Source of the DNA: a virus
IMG/VR virus record: IMGVR_UViG_3300030389_001340
Location: 1-21,800 of that record
Direction: 5' to 3' (one strand)
Length of the DNA: 21,800 bases
Under the pieces are notes generated by a model. It saw nothing but the letters and a program-made list of their open reading frames with translations. It had not been told where the DNA came from and made no database searches. Position numbers and translations under genes: made by a program. Below are positions 1 through 8,743 of this stretch, piece by piece. Each line of letters starts with the position of its first letter. Positions within the stretch are counted from its first letter, which is position 1.

Positions 1-61
1 TAGGTGCATAATGGTCTAGTTGCTCTGGTTGAGCTTTTCTATTATACTTTCTTGGTTTCAT
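1..61 (-). CDS. 5' end of an unidentified late gene (partial, cut by window edge)
   Basis: The minus strand carries AATAGGAGAAGAAA immediately before ATG at 61, a good Shine-Dalgarno site, right after the stop of the 81-residue gene. Twenty codons are visible, starting MKPRKYNRKAQPEQ and rich in Lys, Arg, Gln and Pro; the rest lies outside the window. The position at the end of the tail-fibre operon would suit a lysis or internal virion gene, but the visible residues do not identify it. Confidence 0.6.
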   Translation of the reverse strand, partial: MKPRKYNRKAQPEQLDHYAP

Positions 62-75
62 TTTCTTCTCCTATT

Positions 76-321
76 TTATTTAATTTCAAACAATCTATCA
101 ATTTTCTCATCAAGCTTTTCAAGCCTATCCATGAGATTATTCATATCATCCTTGACCTCTGATTTAGTCACATATTCTTTTGCGACCTCTTCTCTTGTTT
201 TGTTTATTAATATATCTTGTCTTTTTAATTCTGAAGCATTTTGTCTAATACTATACATTAGTGGAGCAAGTACCAAAGTTATGAATACATTCCAGATAAT
301 GTATGGTGTTAGTAAATCCAT
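76..321 (-). CDS. Small membrane-anchored coiled-coil protein, possible lysis accessory
   Basis: This 81-residue protein has one hydrophobic N-terminal segment (about residues 4-24, PYIIWNVFITLVLAPL) followed by a charged helix (about 28-80) rich in Lys, Glu, Asp and Leu with heptad-like spacing, ending in DEKIDRLFEIK. The layout is an inner-membrane anchor with a coiled coil. Its ATG overlaps the TAA of the fibre gene (TAATG), so translation is coupled. Phages often put holins, pinholins or spanin parts directly after the tail fibre, so a lysis role is plausible, but one membrane segment and no recognised motif leave this as inference. A structural or superinfection-exclusion role is equally open. 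Confidence 0.7.
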   Translation of the reverse strand: MDLLTPYIIWNVFITLVLAPLMYSIRQNASELKRQDILINKTREEVAKEYVTKSEVKDDMNNLMDRLEKLDEKIDRLFEIK

Positions 322-3300
322 TATTTCACCAAATACTCCTCAACTGAATCAGAAATATCTCTCATCTTTATCCAGTTTGAATTAACTTGTTGTCCTACTT
401 TAACTCTTAGTTTACCTATTAAACCAATACAAGCCCATTCTTGTCTTTCACTTCTTGGAACATAGGTAAGTGATTCATCATAGCTTGAACTAATTTTTCT
501 TCTTCGTAAATTATTACCATTTTCATCTAGTGAAACAATTTCAACATCAGATGGAACTGATACTTCACTTGGAATCTGGTCTGATTGATATGAGTGCTTT
601 ATTTGTTCTGGTGTATCTGTACCATTATCTTTACTTTCTATCCATTCTGTTTGTGTGTAATCTTCATAAACATCTCTACCATACTCATCTTTTTCATACT
701 TTCCTTGCCAGTAAAGGTCTTGTGCATCACCAACTATAGCAGGGTTGCCAGAAACTACTCCAATAATATTGTCGCCTTCCTCTGCTACTTTTATTTTATT
801 ATTAACTATAGCTACTGAGCATCCAACTCTATCTTCATTACTAGAGTTTCCATCTTCCCATTCAAAATATTCAGCATAGTCAGCACCACCACCACTAAAG
901 CTACCATCTGCTGATACCTCACCATCTCCACGAACTTTGAACTTAGGGTCAGAAGCAAAGTTTGCAAATGCTTGAATCAAACTGAAAGCAGAACTTGAAG
1001 ACCTTTTTGATTGAATCTGTAAAAGGTTTCCACTAAATGATGTGCTTGATTGTGTAACTCTTAATGCTGGGTTGCCATCTCCTGTTCCTACACCACTAGA
1101 AAAACCTATATCAACATTACCATGTCTTGTTATTTGTATTAGTTCTGTACCATGTCTTGAGAACAAGAAACCTTTACCACCTACATCAGCAAAATCAGAA
1201 TCATCATTTTCTCTGACATTAAACTCCATATCATAAGTGCTACCATTTGATGTTGCTGCTCTAAATTGTGTTCTTGCACCATCTCCTTTCATTAAAATTG
1301 CAGGAACTACAGTAGAACTATCTGTATTACCTAATATTATACTTCCATTTGATTGTGTACTTGCATCAACATTTACACCACCACTTGAGCCAGTAAGAAC
1401 TGCTAATACACCTGTATCAGCTAAAGTGCCACCAAGTTTTGTTCTACCACCTGCATGAGTGATATTTCCAGAGCCATCTATATTTAATCTCTCTGAACCA
1501 GCTGTATCAAATCTTATTACATCTTCATCTGAGGATTCTTCTACTTGTATTTTTGTATCACTATCTGCATCTTCTATAGAAGTTGAAGAACCTCCTGAAA
1601 CTGAGAAGTCTAATGTTCCATCACCATCTTGATAAGTTACAGTTATACCTGATTCAGTATTAGAAGATACCATAGCACCTACAGTATCTTGAATAAATTC
1701 ATCAAGAGCTGTGCCATCAACAGTAATTGCATCAGCTTCTAAAGTACCATCAATATCTGCATTACCAGAAATATCTAATGAAGCACCATCTACTTCGCCT
1801 GTTACTGTAATACTATCTACATAAGCATCTTTAAAACGAACACCTGTTGTACCTAAATCGACATCGCTATCTGTCTGTGGTCCAAAAACACCATCTGATA
1901 CAAATACTTGTTCAGCATTAGCAGCATAAAAATGTATTTCATCTGCTGTTTCAAAGTCTATCTTTGTTTCATCATCTTCACCTATTTTAATATCTGTAGC
2001 TAGTAAAGAGGTAATACCTGTCTGAGCTGCATCTATTGTTAAGGTTAAATCAAATGGGTCTGCATCTGAACCATCACTTGTATCTGTAAAGTTTGTAGTA
2101 ATACCAGAACCAATAATTTTTAGTTCTTTACCATTGTCTATTGTAACTTCTGTGCCATCATCATCCTCAACTACAAAAGAAGTAGAAGAAGCTGCAACTA
2201 AATCTATAGTGCCATCAGCATCTTGATAAGTAGCTGTAATGTTTGTTTCTGTATTAGAACTAAACATAGCTCCAACTGTGTCTTGTATAACTTCTGTTAG
2301 GTCTATGTTTCCAGTACCATCAAAACTTACACCATGAATATTTCTAGCAGTTTCAAGTGCTGTTGCTGTTGCTGCATTACCTGTAGTGTCTTGATTAAGT
2401 GTTCCAATAACAAAGTCTAAAGTATTATCAGCATCATCGTAACTAACTGTAATTCCGGTTTCTGTATTTGAAGATACCATTGCTCCAACAGTATCAGAAA
2501 TAGTTTCTGCTAAAGTTACACCATCAATAGTTATAGCATCTGCTTCAAGAGTTCCATCAATATCAACATTACCTGAAACATCTAAACTAACAGCATCAAC
2601 TTCACCAGCTACAGTAAGCACCCCGTCAGCTAATGTCATTAGGTCTGTATCATCAGTATGTCCAATGGTTGTACCATTTATAATAACATTATCAACAGTC
2701 AAGGTTGTAAGTGTGCCAAGACTTGTAATATTTGATTGAGCTGCACCTGTTACTGTTGCTGCTGTTCCAGATACATTACCTGTAACATTACCTGTTAATG
2801 GACCGGCAAAAGCATCAGCTGTAACTGTGCCATCAAAAAATGCATCTTTAAACTCTAAGCTAGATGTTCCTAAGTCAATATCATTATTAGTTACTGGAAC
2901 TAAAGCACCATCTTGTAATTTTATCTGGTCTGCACCAGCTGCTCTAAATATAATATTATTGTCTGTAGCAAAATCTATATCGTTGTCGGCATCTCTACCA
3001 ATAACTAAACTTGTATTTAGTAAGGATGATATTGTTGTTTGTGAAGAACCAAGTACAAAATCAAGTGTATTATCACCATCTTCAAAAGTAACAGCAATAC
3101 CTGTTTCAGTGTTAGAACTTACCATACCTCCAACAGCATCCGTAATAACTTCATTTAAAGTCGCACCATTTACTGTAATAGCATCTGCCTCTAATGTACC
3201 ATCTATATCAGCATCTCCAGATATATCTAAAGAACCAGCATCTAGTTCTCCTGTTAATGTTACATTTCTAAAACTTGCAATATCTTTATTGCTATCTACT

Positions 3301-3872
3301 ACTACTGCTTTAGAAGCTGCAACAGTTCCTGCTGTAACTCCATCAATAGTTTCTAGTTCTGCTTCACTAATATCTGCTGAACCAATAACAAAACTTGTAC
3401 CTGTAATAGTTGTACCTGTAATAGCTGCTGCACTTGAGCCACCTATTATTGCTCCATCAACAGTACCACCATTTATGTCTGCAGTATCAGCCACTAGGCT
3501 ATCAATATTGGCAGTACCATCAATGAATAAATCTTTAAATTCTAAACTAGATGTTCCTAAATCAATATCATTGTTTGTTATAGGAACTATAGCTCCGTCT
3601 TGTATTCTTAATTGTTGAACTGAAGAGGATGATACCTCTACATAAAATTCTATGTGATTGTTTGATGTATCTATTAATACTTTGTTGTTTGGGGAAGTTT
3701 CTCCAGCATCTCCTATAAGACCTATGACTGGTCCTTCTGCTGTTGTACCATCGTGTTTGTGTCCTGTTGAATTATTAAATGCAGCTAATAATTGATTAAA
3801 CTCATTATTAAATAATGCTGCTGTGATGGTATCACCATCGTTGATTGTACTTTGTCGTGTATAACTTGCCAT
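321..3872 (-). CDS. Tail fibre/spike with internal repeats and C-terminal Peptidase_G2-type self-cleaving chaperone
   Basis: This 1183-residue protein is the largest in the window. The N-terminus (MASYTRQSTINDGDTITAAL, then STGHKHDGT) resembles virion-attachment domains of marine phage fibres. Residues about 100-800 are beta-rich Asp/Thr/Gly/Ser repeats: a unit of about 65 residues beginning near GEVDxxSLDxSG and DIDGTLEADAIT and running to SSNTETGI and DNTLDF occurs three times, with a partial fourth; NDIDLGTSSLEFKD recurs at about 100 and 330. From about residue 990, GADYAEYFEW, IIGVVSGNPAIVGD, WQGKY, YVPRSERQEW and IGKLRVKVGQ match what I know of Peptidase_G2, the intramolecular chaperone that trimerises fibres and is then cleaved off. 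It likely recognises the host surface. Cleavage position and receptor cannot be read here. Confidence 0.87.
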   Translation of the reverse strand: MASYTRQSTINDGDTITAALFNNEFNQLLAAFNNSTGHKHDGTTAEGPVIGLIGDAGETSPNNKVLIDTSNNHIEFYVEVSSSSVQQLRIQDGAIVPITNNDIDLGTSSLEFKDLFIDGTANIDSLVADTADINGGTVDGAIIGGSSAAAITGTTITGTSFVIGSADISEAELETIDGVTAGTVAASKAVVVDSNKDIASFRNVTLTGELDAGSLDISGDADIDGTLEADAITVNGATLNEVITDAVGGMVSSNTETGIAVTFEDGDNTLDFVLGSSQTTISSLLNTSLVIGRDADNDIDFATDNNIIFRAAGADQIKLQDGALVPVTNNDIDLGTSSLEFKDAFFDGTVTADAFAGPLTGNVTGNVSGTAATVTGAAQSNITSLGTLTTLTVDNVIINGTTIGHTDDTDLMTLADGVLTVAGEVDAVSLDVSGNVDIDGTLEADAITIDGVTLAETISDTVGAMVSSNTETGITVSYDDADNTLDFVIGTLNQDTTGNAATATALETARNIHGVSFDGTGNIDLTEVIQDTVGAMFSSNTETNITATYQDADGTIDLVAASSTSFVVEDDDGTEVTIDNGKELKIIGSGITTNFTDTSDGSDADPFDLTLTIDAAQTGITSLLATDIKIGEDDETKIDFETADEIHFYAANAEQVFVSDGVFGPQTDSDVDLGTTGVRFKDAYVDSITVTGEVDGASLDISGNADIDGTLEADAITVDGTALDEFIQDTVGAMVSSNTESGITVTYQDGDGTLDFSVSGGSSTSIEDADSDTKIQVEESSDEDVIRFDTAGSERLNIDGSGNITHAGGRTKLGGTLADTGVLAVLTGSSGGVNVDASTQSNGSIILGNTDSSTVVPAILMKGDGARTQFRAATSNGSTYDMEFNVRENDDSDFADVGGKGFLFSRHGTELIQITRHGNVDIGFSSGVGTGDGNPALRVTQSSTSFSGNLLQIQSKRSSSSAFSLIQAFANFASDPKFKVRGDGEVSADGSFSGGGADYAEYFEWEDGNSSNEDRVGCSVAIVNNKIKVAEEGDNIIGVVSGNPAIVGDAQDLYWQGKYEKDEYGRDVYEDYTQTEWIESKDNGTDTPEQIKHSYQSDQIPSEVSVPSDVEIVSLDENGNNLRRRKISSSYDESLTYVPRSERQEWACIGLIGKLRVKVGQQVNSNWIKMRDISDSVEEYLVK

Positions 3873-3875
3873 ATT

Positions 3876-5480
3876 TTATCTCCTGCCTGATGGTATGTAA
3901 TCAACATAAAAGCCATTTACAATGTATGAAGCTTTTGTATCATTACTTTGTATTCTAAAATTATTACTACTCCCACTACCTACTAAAGGTATTCTTACTA
4001 AAGGTTGTTCTGATGCTCCAAATTTATTAGTACCAAATACTGCTGTACCGAATACTGAAGGAGCTGGAACTGAGTCTAAAGTTATATCAGCTGGTTGAGG
4101 AATGTCCAAACTATCATAATCAAATCTTACTCGTAAGTCTGGTTGTATCTCATCCTCTGGACCAAAAGATATTTTTATATAATGTAAAGTCTTTAATGTC
4201 CCAAAATCACCATATTCATAGTTAGGTGTTTGGTATCTTGCATCTATTGCTGAACCATTAAAGTTATTACCTGTATCATGTAAATATACAAAACCATTTG
4301 TATCGCCATGATAATAAACTTCTACTCCATTGTTATCAAAGTTAGAACCTATCGCTGTAACTTCAATACCTAAAGTTTCTGACCACTGAAATCCATTAGG
4401 TCTTAATGTACCTATGATTCCTTTTTGTGAAGAATCAGAAGCACTTGTTTTTGTGTAATATAATCTGTATTGTGATTTTTCTCTTATTACCAGACTATTA
4501 ATTACAAAATCATTTATTGTCTCTGCTAAATCGCTTATAAGTGGTTGTATCTGTTTACTAATAGTTCCCAACTCCACATCGCCAATCCTTACAGTACCGG
4601 CAACTGTTCTAAGACCATCTGGTGCTAAAAATATTAAGTCACCACCAATCTCTTGAATACTATAACCACTTAAACATCCCACATTCTTTGTAACTGGAAC
4701 TACTGCTATGTTACTTGAATCATTTATATTTATTAATTTAAAAATACTATTCCTACAAAATATAAATAATTCGTTTCGGAAACTTTTAATACCTTCTACT
4801 TGGTCTTCTAATACTATGCTTCCTGAACCTGTAGATGTAAAATCATCTGGGTCTAAAGTTCCACTAAAAAATATAGTATTTAAATTATCTTCAACTCCAG
4901 CAGCTACTAAATGTTTATCATGCACTGCTAAAAATTTAACACCTTTTGTTCCTGTTACAGTAACTTCTGAAGAAAAGAAAGTTCTAGAAGTTAAGATACC
5001 AGTTCCTTCCATTCTAAAACTGTAAACTTTGTTAGCTCCATCTGCTATAAATACTGTGCCATAATCAGATGTAGCTGTGTCAAATAGAGCAAACTGTATT
5101 TGTCCTTGACTTGTTCTATTTAAAACACTTCTGCCAGTAAAAGTACTATGATTATCACCACTTCCTGATACTGAGCTTCTATTTATTTGTAACCAACTAG
5201 TTCCTGTATTACTAAAATAAATATCATCATCTACACAAGCTATAACTCCATCTGCGTAAGGAAATACTCCTAAGATAGTATCTGTAGAACCTGAAGGTTG
5301 AACAGCACTATCGCCACCAAACTTAGCAAAACCACTTACTCTTCTGTAGCCTCCTTTTACAGAAACTTCAAAATTTTGTAACTTCGTTGCTACTCCGGGA
5401 GTTCTTACTAAATCTAAAGCATTAGAAGCAGTAACCAATCCTCCATCACAAGCAACTGCGTAAGGTTGTGAACGAGCCAT
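3876..5480 (-). CDS. Tail tube/nozzle-like structural protein
   Basis: This 534-residue protein begins MARSQPYAVA and carries LQNFEVSVKGGYRRVSGFAKFGG at about residues 34-56. That element (an N-F line followed by a Gly-Arg-Arg-x-G turn) is typical of short-tailed phage nozzle proteins such as T7 gp12 and of related beta-propeller tail proteins. The remainder is beta-rich, with repeated short blade-like strands (FIADGANKVYSF, FRNELFIFCRNSIFKL, YHGDTNGFVYLHDT). It sits 2 bases downstream of the adaptor gene and 3 bases upstream of the fibre gene, the usual adaptor-nozzle-fibre order. It would form the tail tube end through which DNA passes. The family name is inferred from architecture and context rather than overall identity. 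Confidence 0.72.
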   Translation of the reverse strand: MARSQPYAVACDGGLVTASNALDLVRTPGVATKLQNFEVSVKGGYRRVSGFAKFGGDSAVQPSGSTDTILGVFPYADGVIACVDDDIYFSNTGTSWLQINRSSVSGSGDNHSTFTGRSVLNRTSQGQIQFALFDTATSDYGTVFIADGANKVYSFRMEGTGILTSRTFFSSEVTVTGTKGVKFLAVHDKHLVAAGVEDNLNTIFFSGTLDPDDFTSTGSGSIVLEDQVEGIKSFRNELFIFCRNSIFKLININDSSNIAVVPVTKNVGCLSGYSIQEIGGDLIFLAPDGLRTVAGTVRIGDVELGTISKQIQPLISDLAETINDFVINSLVIREKSQYRLYYTKTSASDSSQKGIIGTLRPNGFQWSETLGIEVTAIGSNFDNNGVEVYYHGDTNGFVYLHDTGNNFNGSAIDARYQTPNYEYGDFGTLKTLHYIKISFGPEDEIQPDLRVRFDYDSLDIPQPADITLDSVPAPSVFGTAVFGTNKFGASEQPLVRIPLVGSGSSNNFRIQSNDTKASYIVNGFYVDYIPSGRR

Positions 5481-5482
5481 AA

Positions 5483-6250
5483 TTAAAAATAAGTTCTATC
5501 GTCTGTCATAAACTTAGGAGCAGGATTTATTAAATTTGACTTCATATGTTTCATTGATTTTTTAAAATCCTCTAAAGCAAATGCTGCTTGTTGAGGAGAT
5601 TCTTTAAATTGCCAAATGTAATATCTTGCTCTTGAAGTTATAACATTACTATATTGTTCTGGTAATACTATAGTGTCATCATGTGCTGATAAAGCTGTGG
5701 GTTTTGTAAAGGCATAAAAATGCACATTATAAACTTTATCAGGTATAGGACTTAATCCAAATTTTCTATTATCTGGAGATTTAATTACAAATCTAGGTTC
5801 TCCAAATTGTTGATTACCAGCATCATCTTCGTTTTCGCTATCTCTGTAGTATCTTCTCCACTCATTAAGATTTACAAATCGTAAACCTTTTGATACATGA
5901 GGAGCTGATTCTCCAGAAACATTTATTGTTGTTAAGTAAAAATCATCCCAATCTACTGAAGCAAAGTCTGTTGTTAAACTTGAACTACTAGCATTTAATA
6001 AATACCATCTAGTTCCTGCTACAGTAGCAACTGTAGTATTACCATAAAAAGGGTCTGTACTACCACTAACTCCAGCTGAAAAAAAAGGTAACTGTGGTTC
6101 TTGATTAGCAATATCAAATATAGCTTTATTTACTGCATCTTTAACAAATGCTTGAAATCCTACTGCTCCTGCAAAACTAGAAGAAGTTAAAGGAACTTCA
6201 TTGAGTTCTCTTAGTAATTCATTTGTTAAATCAAGATATGTTGTTGCCAT
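5483..6250 (-). CDS. Head-tail adaptor (T7 gp11 / P22 gp4-like)
   Basis: This 255-residue protein starts MATTYLDLTNELLRELNEVPL and continues with a predicted helical region containing FVKDAVNKAIFDIANQEPQL. The pattern (a short helix with LLRELNE, then a second helix with a conserved Ala-Ile-x-Asp-Ile) is typical of podovirus gp11-type tail tubular A or adaptor proteins. A beta-rich middle (FYGNTTVATVAGTRWYLL) and a C-terminal helix (FALEDFKKSMKHMKSNL) follow. The length is close to P22 gp4 and T7 gp11. It would form a ring beneath the portal. The ATG at 6250 overlaps the TAA of the preceding small gene (TAATG). Confidence 0.78.
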   Translation of the reverse strand: MATTYLDLTNELLRELNEVPLTSSSFAGAVGFQAFVKDAVNKAIFDIANQEPQLPFFSAGVSGSTDPFYGNTTVATVAGTRWYLLNASSSSLTTDFASVDWDDFYLTTINVSGESAPHVSKGLRFVNLNEWRRYYRDSENEDDAGNQQFGEPRFVIKSPDNRKFGLSPIPDKVYNVHFYAFTKPTALSAHDDTIVLPEQYSNVITSRARYYIWQFKESPQQAAFALEDFKKSMKHMKSNLINPAPKFMTDDRTYF

Positions 6251-6372
6251 TATTTTTTCTTTTTCTTATTAGCTTTTAAAGATTTTTCTAAAATTTTAGC
6301 TTGTCCAGCATGACTTTTAGAAGCTTTCTTCAAGGCAGCTATTAATTTTTTAGTTTGTGCTTCACTAAGCAT
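6250..6372 (-). CDS. 40-residue Lys-rich protein of unknown function
   Basis: An ORF of 40 codons (MLSEAQTKKLIAALKKASKS, then HAGQAKILEKSLKANKK and a poly-Lys end) fills the gap between the basic small gene and the adaptor. Its stop TAA overlaps the adaptor ATG by one base, and its start lies 1 base downstream of the previous stop, so it fits the coupled-operon pattern exactly. It is predicted fully helical, strongly basic and Ala/Lys-rich. I do not recognise a family. Its position between capsid and adaptor would fit a minor head or head-completion factor, or a helper for making the adaptor; this is a guess. Confidence 0.65.
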   Translation of the reverse strand: MLSEAQTKKLIAALKKASKSHAGQAKILEKSLKANKKKKK

Positions 6373-6373
6373 T

Positions 6374-6571
6374 TTATCTACCTACTTTTTTCTGAGCTGC
6401 TTTATGTGCCTGTGTAAAAGTTTTACCTCTTTTCATCATATTAGCCATCATTTTCATATGTTTGCCTGTATGATGAACAGCATGTTTTTTCATAGTGTCT
6501 TGTTGTCTTTTTGTTAAAGAAGACAAATCAGCACCTTTTACAGTAACTTTCTTTTTAGGTTTCATTGGCAT
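6374..6571 (-). CDS. 65-residue basic His/Met/Lys-rich small phage protein
   Basis: I chose ATG at 6571 (MPMKPKKKVTVKGADLSSL) rather than an earlier in-frame start at 6604. It lies 1 base after the upstream stop and is preceded by GGGGAAGTAAA, a good ribosome site. The rest reads LTKRQQDTMKKHAVHHTGKH, then a Met/Lys segment (MKMMANMMKRG) and AHKAAQKKVGR. This pattern (His-His-x-x-Lys-His-Met plus Lys/Met helix) resembles short uncharacterised proteins I remember from marine phage and cyanophage head regions. The strong positive charge suggests nucleic acid contact. No function is established. Confidence 0.72.
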   Translation of the reverse strand: MPMKPKKKVTVKGADLSSLTKRQQDTMKKHAVHHTGKHMKMMANMMKRGKTFTQAHKAAQKKVGR

Positions 6572-6572
6572 T

Positions 6573-6815
6573 TTACTTCCCCTTATTTCTTTCTTGGTAT
6601 GCAAATCTCATAGTATTCATACCAGCTTTTTCTTGACAATGTTGAACAAATTCATCAACAGAAGAATAATCTTTCATTCCTTTCATATCTTTGTTAACTT
6701 TTTTACCTTCTTGATATGCCATTCTACCACCCATCATAGGTTTTCTTTCACTTCCATATCTCATAGGTTTTCTTTTTTTCTTCATTGCTTCTTTCATCAT
6801 TTTTTCGTAATCCAT
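6573..6815 (-). CDS. 80-residue basic protein next to the capsid gene
   Basis: The protein starts MDYEKMMKEAMKKKRKPMRY and has GSERKPMMGGRMAYQEGKKV around residues 22-41, a Gly-Arg-Met-x-Tyr-x-x-Gly pattern that I associate with small proteins of marine phage head regions. The second half (SSVDEFVQHCQEKAGMNTMRF) is helical and less charged. AAGGAATTATT precedes its ATG. It is the first gene downstream of the strong terminator after the capsid gene, so it and the genes that follow should be expressed well below capsid level. The function is unknown; a decoration or DNA-contact role is possible. Confidence 0.7.
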   Translation of the reverse strand: MDYEKMMKEAMKKKRKPMRYGSERKPMMGGRMAYQEGKKVNKDMKGMKDYSSVDEFVQHCQEKAGMNTMRFAYQERNKGK

Positions 6816-6826
6816 AATAATTCCTT

Positions 6827-6855
6827 AAAAAATGGAAGGGTCCGAAGACCCCTCC
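6827..6855 (-). terminator. Rho-independent terminator with UUCG loop after the capsid gene
   Basis: On the minus strand GGAGGGGTC, a TTCG tetraloop, and GACCCTTCC form a 9-bp stem (one G-T wobble), followed by A and six T. The UUCG loop closed by C-G is an especially stable tetraloop. It sits 9 bases past the capsid stop codon and should cut transcription after the capsid gene, separating high-copy head genes from low-copy connector genes. Confidence 0.92.
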
Positions 6856-6864
6856 TAACTATTA

Positions 6865-7848
6865 CTAGTCTATTGCATAAAATGCTGAAACTAATGCTTC
6901 AGGTCTTAGGACTTTTGCTCCATAAACATGCAATCCTCTAACAATATCACCAAATGAATCTGGGTCTCTTAGGACCTCAGTTGAGATAATTGTTTGAGCA
7001 GTTGCAACTGAAGAAATATGTCCAGCTAACACTTTACCACTTGCTGTAGAAGCAGCAGCAATATTGTTAGATTTGTACATATTAAATCCTCTCAACATTC
7101 CACTAGAAACTAAACCATTTCTAATAGAACCTTGACCTGCGTTAAAGTCAACACTTAATAACTTAGAACCAGATTGACCAAGCTGTTCATAAAAACTTGG
7201 TGGTGCAACGAACCATCTACCTTCTTCAGGTACATTTTGCTCGTCAAGCAATCTAGCCATGAAAGCCATAACATCTAATGGGTCTGTTCCTGTTCCGTCA
7301 GAACCTGTAAGGTCGACAGAGTTAGAACCACCTTGATGTTGAGCCATAGTTTGTGTAGCTGCTGCTGCATCTGCACCTATAATATGGTCTGGGCTTGAAG
7401 ATGAAACACCACTAAACATTGTAGCTAATACTGCTGAGTCAAAAGAGTCTCTTAGAGCATAAGCTGCTGATGATGTTGCCACCTCTTTAAAGTTAACATG
7501 TGACATTTTGCTTTCAATATCATCTACGATGAATTTAAAAGCTTTTGCTGAATCAACAACCAAAGATGTTTCTTGGTCTGTTAATTTTGTTGCAGTAGTA
7601 TCACTTCCTCTGGTGTAATCTGATACACTAATTTCAGGTTCTTTGATAATTAGTACAGAGTCACCAAAGTTTGAGATTTCTCCGGAGTAATCGGTATTTG
7701 TAATAGCTTCTACCACACTTGCTTTTCTGAAAAAGTTTAATACTTTAGCAGAATAAATTTGAGGTAAAAAGAAACTATTAGCTTGACCACTCACAGAGTT
7801 TCCGAAGTTTGCATTTGTATCTGGACTAGGTTCAAAATACTGTGCCAT
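6865..7848 (-). CDS. Major capsid protein (HK97-fold, P22 coat-like group)
   Basis: This 327-residue protein follows the scaffold gene and precedes a strong terminator, the normal site of a major head protein. The N-terminus (FEPSPDTNANFGNSVSGQAN, then FLPQIYSAKVLNFFRKASVV) looks like the N-arm and first helix of marine podovirus coat proteins. A spine-helix-like stretch (DDIESKMSHVNFKEVATSSA), an A-domain-like segment (WFVAPPSFYEQLGQSG) and the ending FGDIVRGLHVYGAKVLRPEA are typical of HK97-fold coat proteins. Its Shine-Dalgarno site (AAAGGAGGG at 7855-7863) is one of the best in the window, consistent with very high expression. Hundreds of copies would form the icosahedral shell. Confidence 0.9.
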   Translation of the reverse strand: MAQYFEPSPDTNANFGNSVSGQANSFFLPQIYSAKVLNFFRKASVVEAITNTDYSGEISNFGDSVLIIKEPEISVSDYTRGSDTTATKLTDQETSLVVDSAKAFKFIVDDIESKMSHVNFKEVATSSAAYALRDSFDSAVLATMFSGVSSSSPDHIIGADAAAATQTMAQHQGGSNSVDLTGSDGTGTDPLDVMAFMARLLDEQNVPEEGRWFVAPPSFYEQLGQSGSKLLSVDFNAGQGSIRNGLVSSGMLRGFNMYKSNNIAAASTASGKVLAGHISSVATAQTIISTEVLRDPDSFGDIVRGLHVYGAKVLRPEALVSAFYAID

Positions 7849-7885
7849 TTTTTCGTCCCTCCTTTGGGTTAAAAATTAAGTTAAT

Positions 7886-8743
7886 TTAATTAATTCTTCC
7901 TTCTTCCCAAGCTTTGTCGATTTCTTTTTCAAGTCTATCAAATTCAGCTGGAGATAAAGAAAGAATCTCCTTTTGTGTCCAAATCTTTGCTTCTTTTGGC
8001 TCGACATTGGTTGTCTTAGTAGACACCATATCGGCAGCCGAAGACTTAGATTCAGAGCCTCTTGATAGCTGTTTCTGTTTGCTAGTTATTCCCACATCTG
8101 ATTTAAATAAATCTATAGCTCGACTTGCTGCTTCTGGGTCATTAGAATTTTTATAAATCCAATTCTGTATAGACTCAGGTTGAGATTTTGCCCAATCGTG
8201 AAAATCATCACTGTTTCTAATATCATCAAAATCAGGATGCTTTGCTTTGAGTTCTTTCTCAGCATCTAATCTAACAAGTTGCTGTTCTCTTTCTTGTAAA
8301 AGTTTTACCTTTTCTTCAAGTTGTTTTGCTCTGCTTTCGCTTTGCATAGTAGCAACTGTTTCTACCACATCATAAACATCAGGATATTTTTGTTTAAACT
8401 CAGCAAGTTCTTCTTCAGATTTAGGTGGGGTATATTTTACCTGACCTTCTTTTGCTTGTTCTATAAGTTCAAGCTCTTTCTGTTTAAACTCATTAAGTTT
8501 ACTATCATAATGTTTTTTCAAATCATCATATCTTTTTTTGTAGTCGGGTCGCTTATAGTTACCTTTTTGTTCTACCTGAACTTCTGATTCCTGTTCAACA
8601 GACTCTTCAGTATTTTCTACTACAGTATTACTTTCAGGGTCTGGAAAGTACACATTTTCAGATGAAACAAATTGTTTATCTTCTACATCGTGCCAACTCT
8701 TTTTTAAGTTATATGGGTTAGCTTTTTCTTCTTTTTTAGCCAT
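7886..8743 (-). CDS. Scaffolding protein
   Basis: This 285-residue, highly charged protein has an acidic N-terminal third (VENTEESVEQESEVQVEQKG), a long helical coiled-coil region (about residues 65-165, rich in Lys, Glu, Gln and Leu), a Ser-rich linker (LSRGSESKSSAADMVS), and a short C-terminal helix (ILSLSPAEFDRLEKEIDKAW). Low hydrophobicity, coiled coil, a C-terminal coat-binding-like helix and the position directly before the major capsid gene are the signature of a procapsid scaffold that is expelled or degraded before DNA packaging. AATAGGAGAATAAG before the ATG supports the start. I see no protease domain. Confidence 0.82.
   Translation of the reverse strand: MAKKEEKANPYNLKKSWHDVEDKQFVSSENVYFPDPESNTVVENTEESVEQESEVQVEQKGNYKRPDYKKRYDDLKKHYDSKLNEFKQKELELIEQAKEGQVKYTPPKSEEELAEFKQKYPDVYDVVETVATMQSESRAKQLEEKVKLLQEREQQLVRLDAEKELKAKHPDFDDIRNSDDFHDWAKSQPESIQNWIYKNSNDPEAASRAIDLFKSDVGITSKQKQLSRGSESKSSAADMVSTKTTNVEPKEAKIWTQKEILSLSPAEFDRLEKEIDKAWEEGRIN

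Noticed and set aside
2827-3618. 263-codon plus-strand ORF opposite the fibre gene
   Set aside because: It mirrors the Asp/Thr/Gly/Ser repeats of the fibre, has a low-complexity Ser/Pro/Val composition and no ribosome site.
6495-6941. 148-codon plus-strand ORF opposite the small basic genes
   Set aside because: Phe/His/Ser-rich mirror of Lys/Met/Glu-rich genes, running through the terminator.
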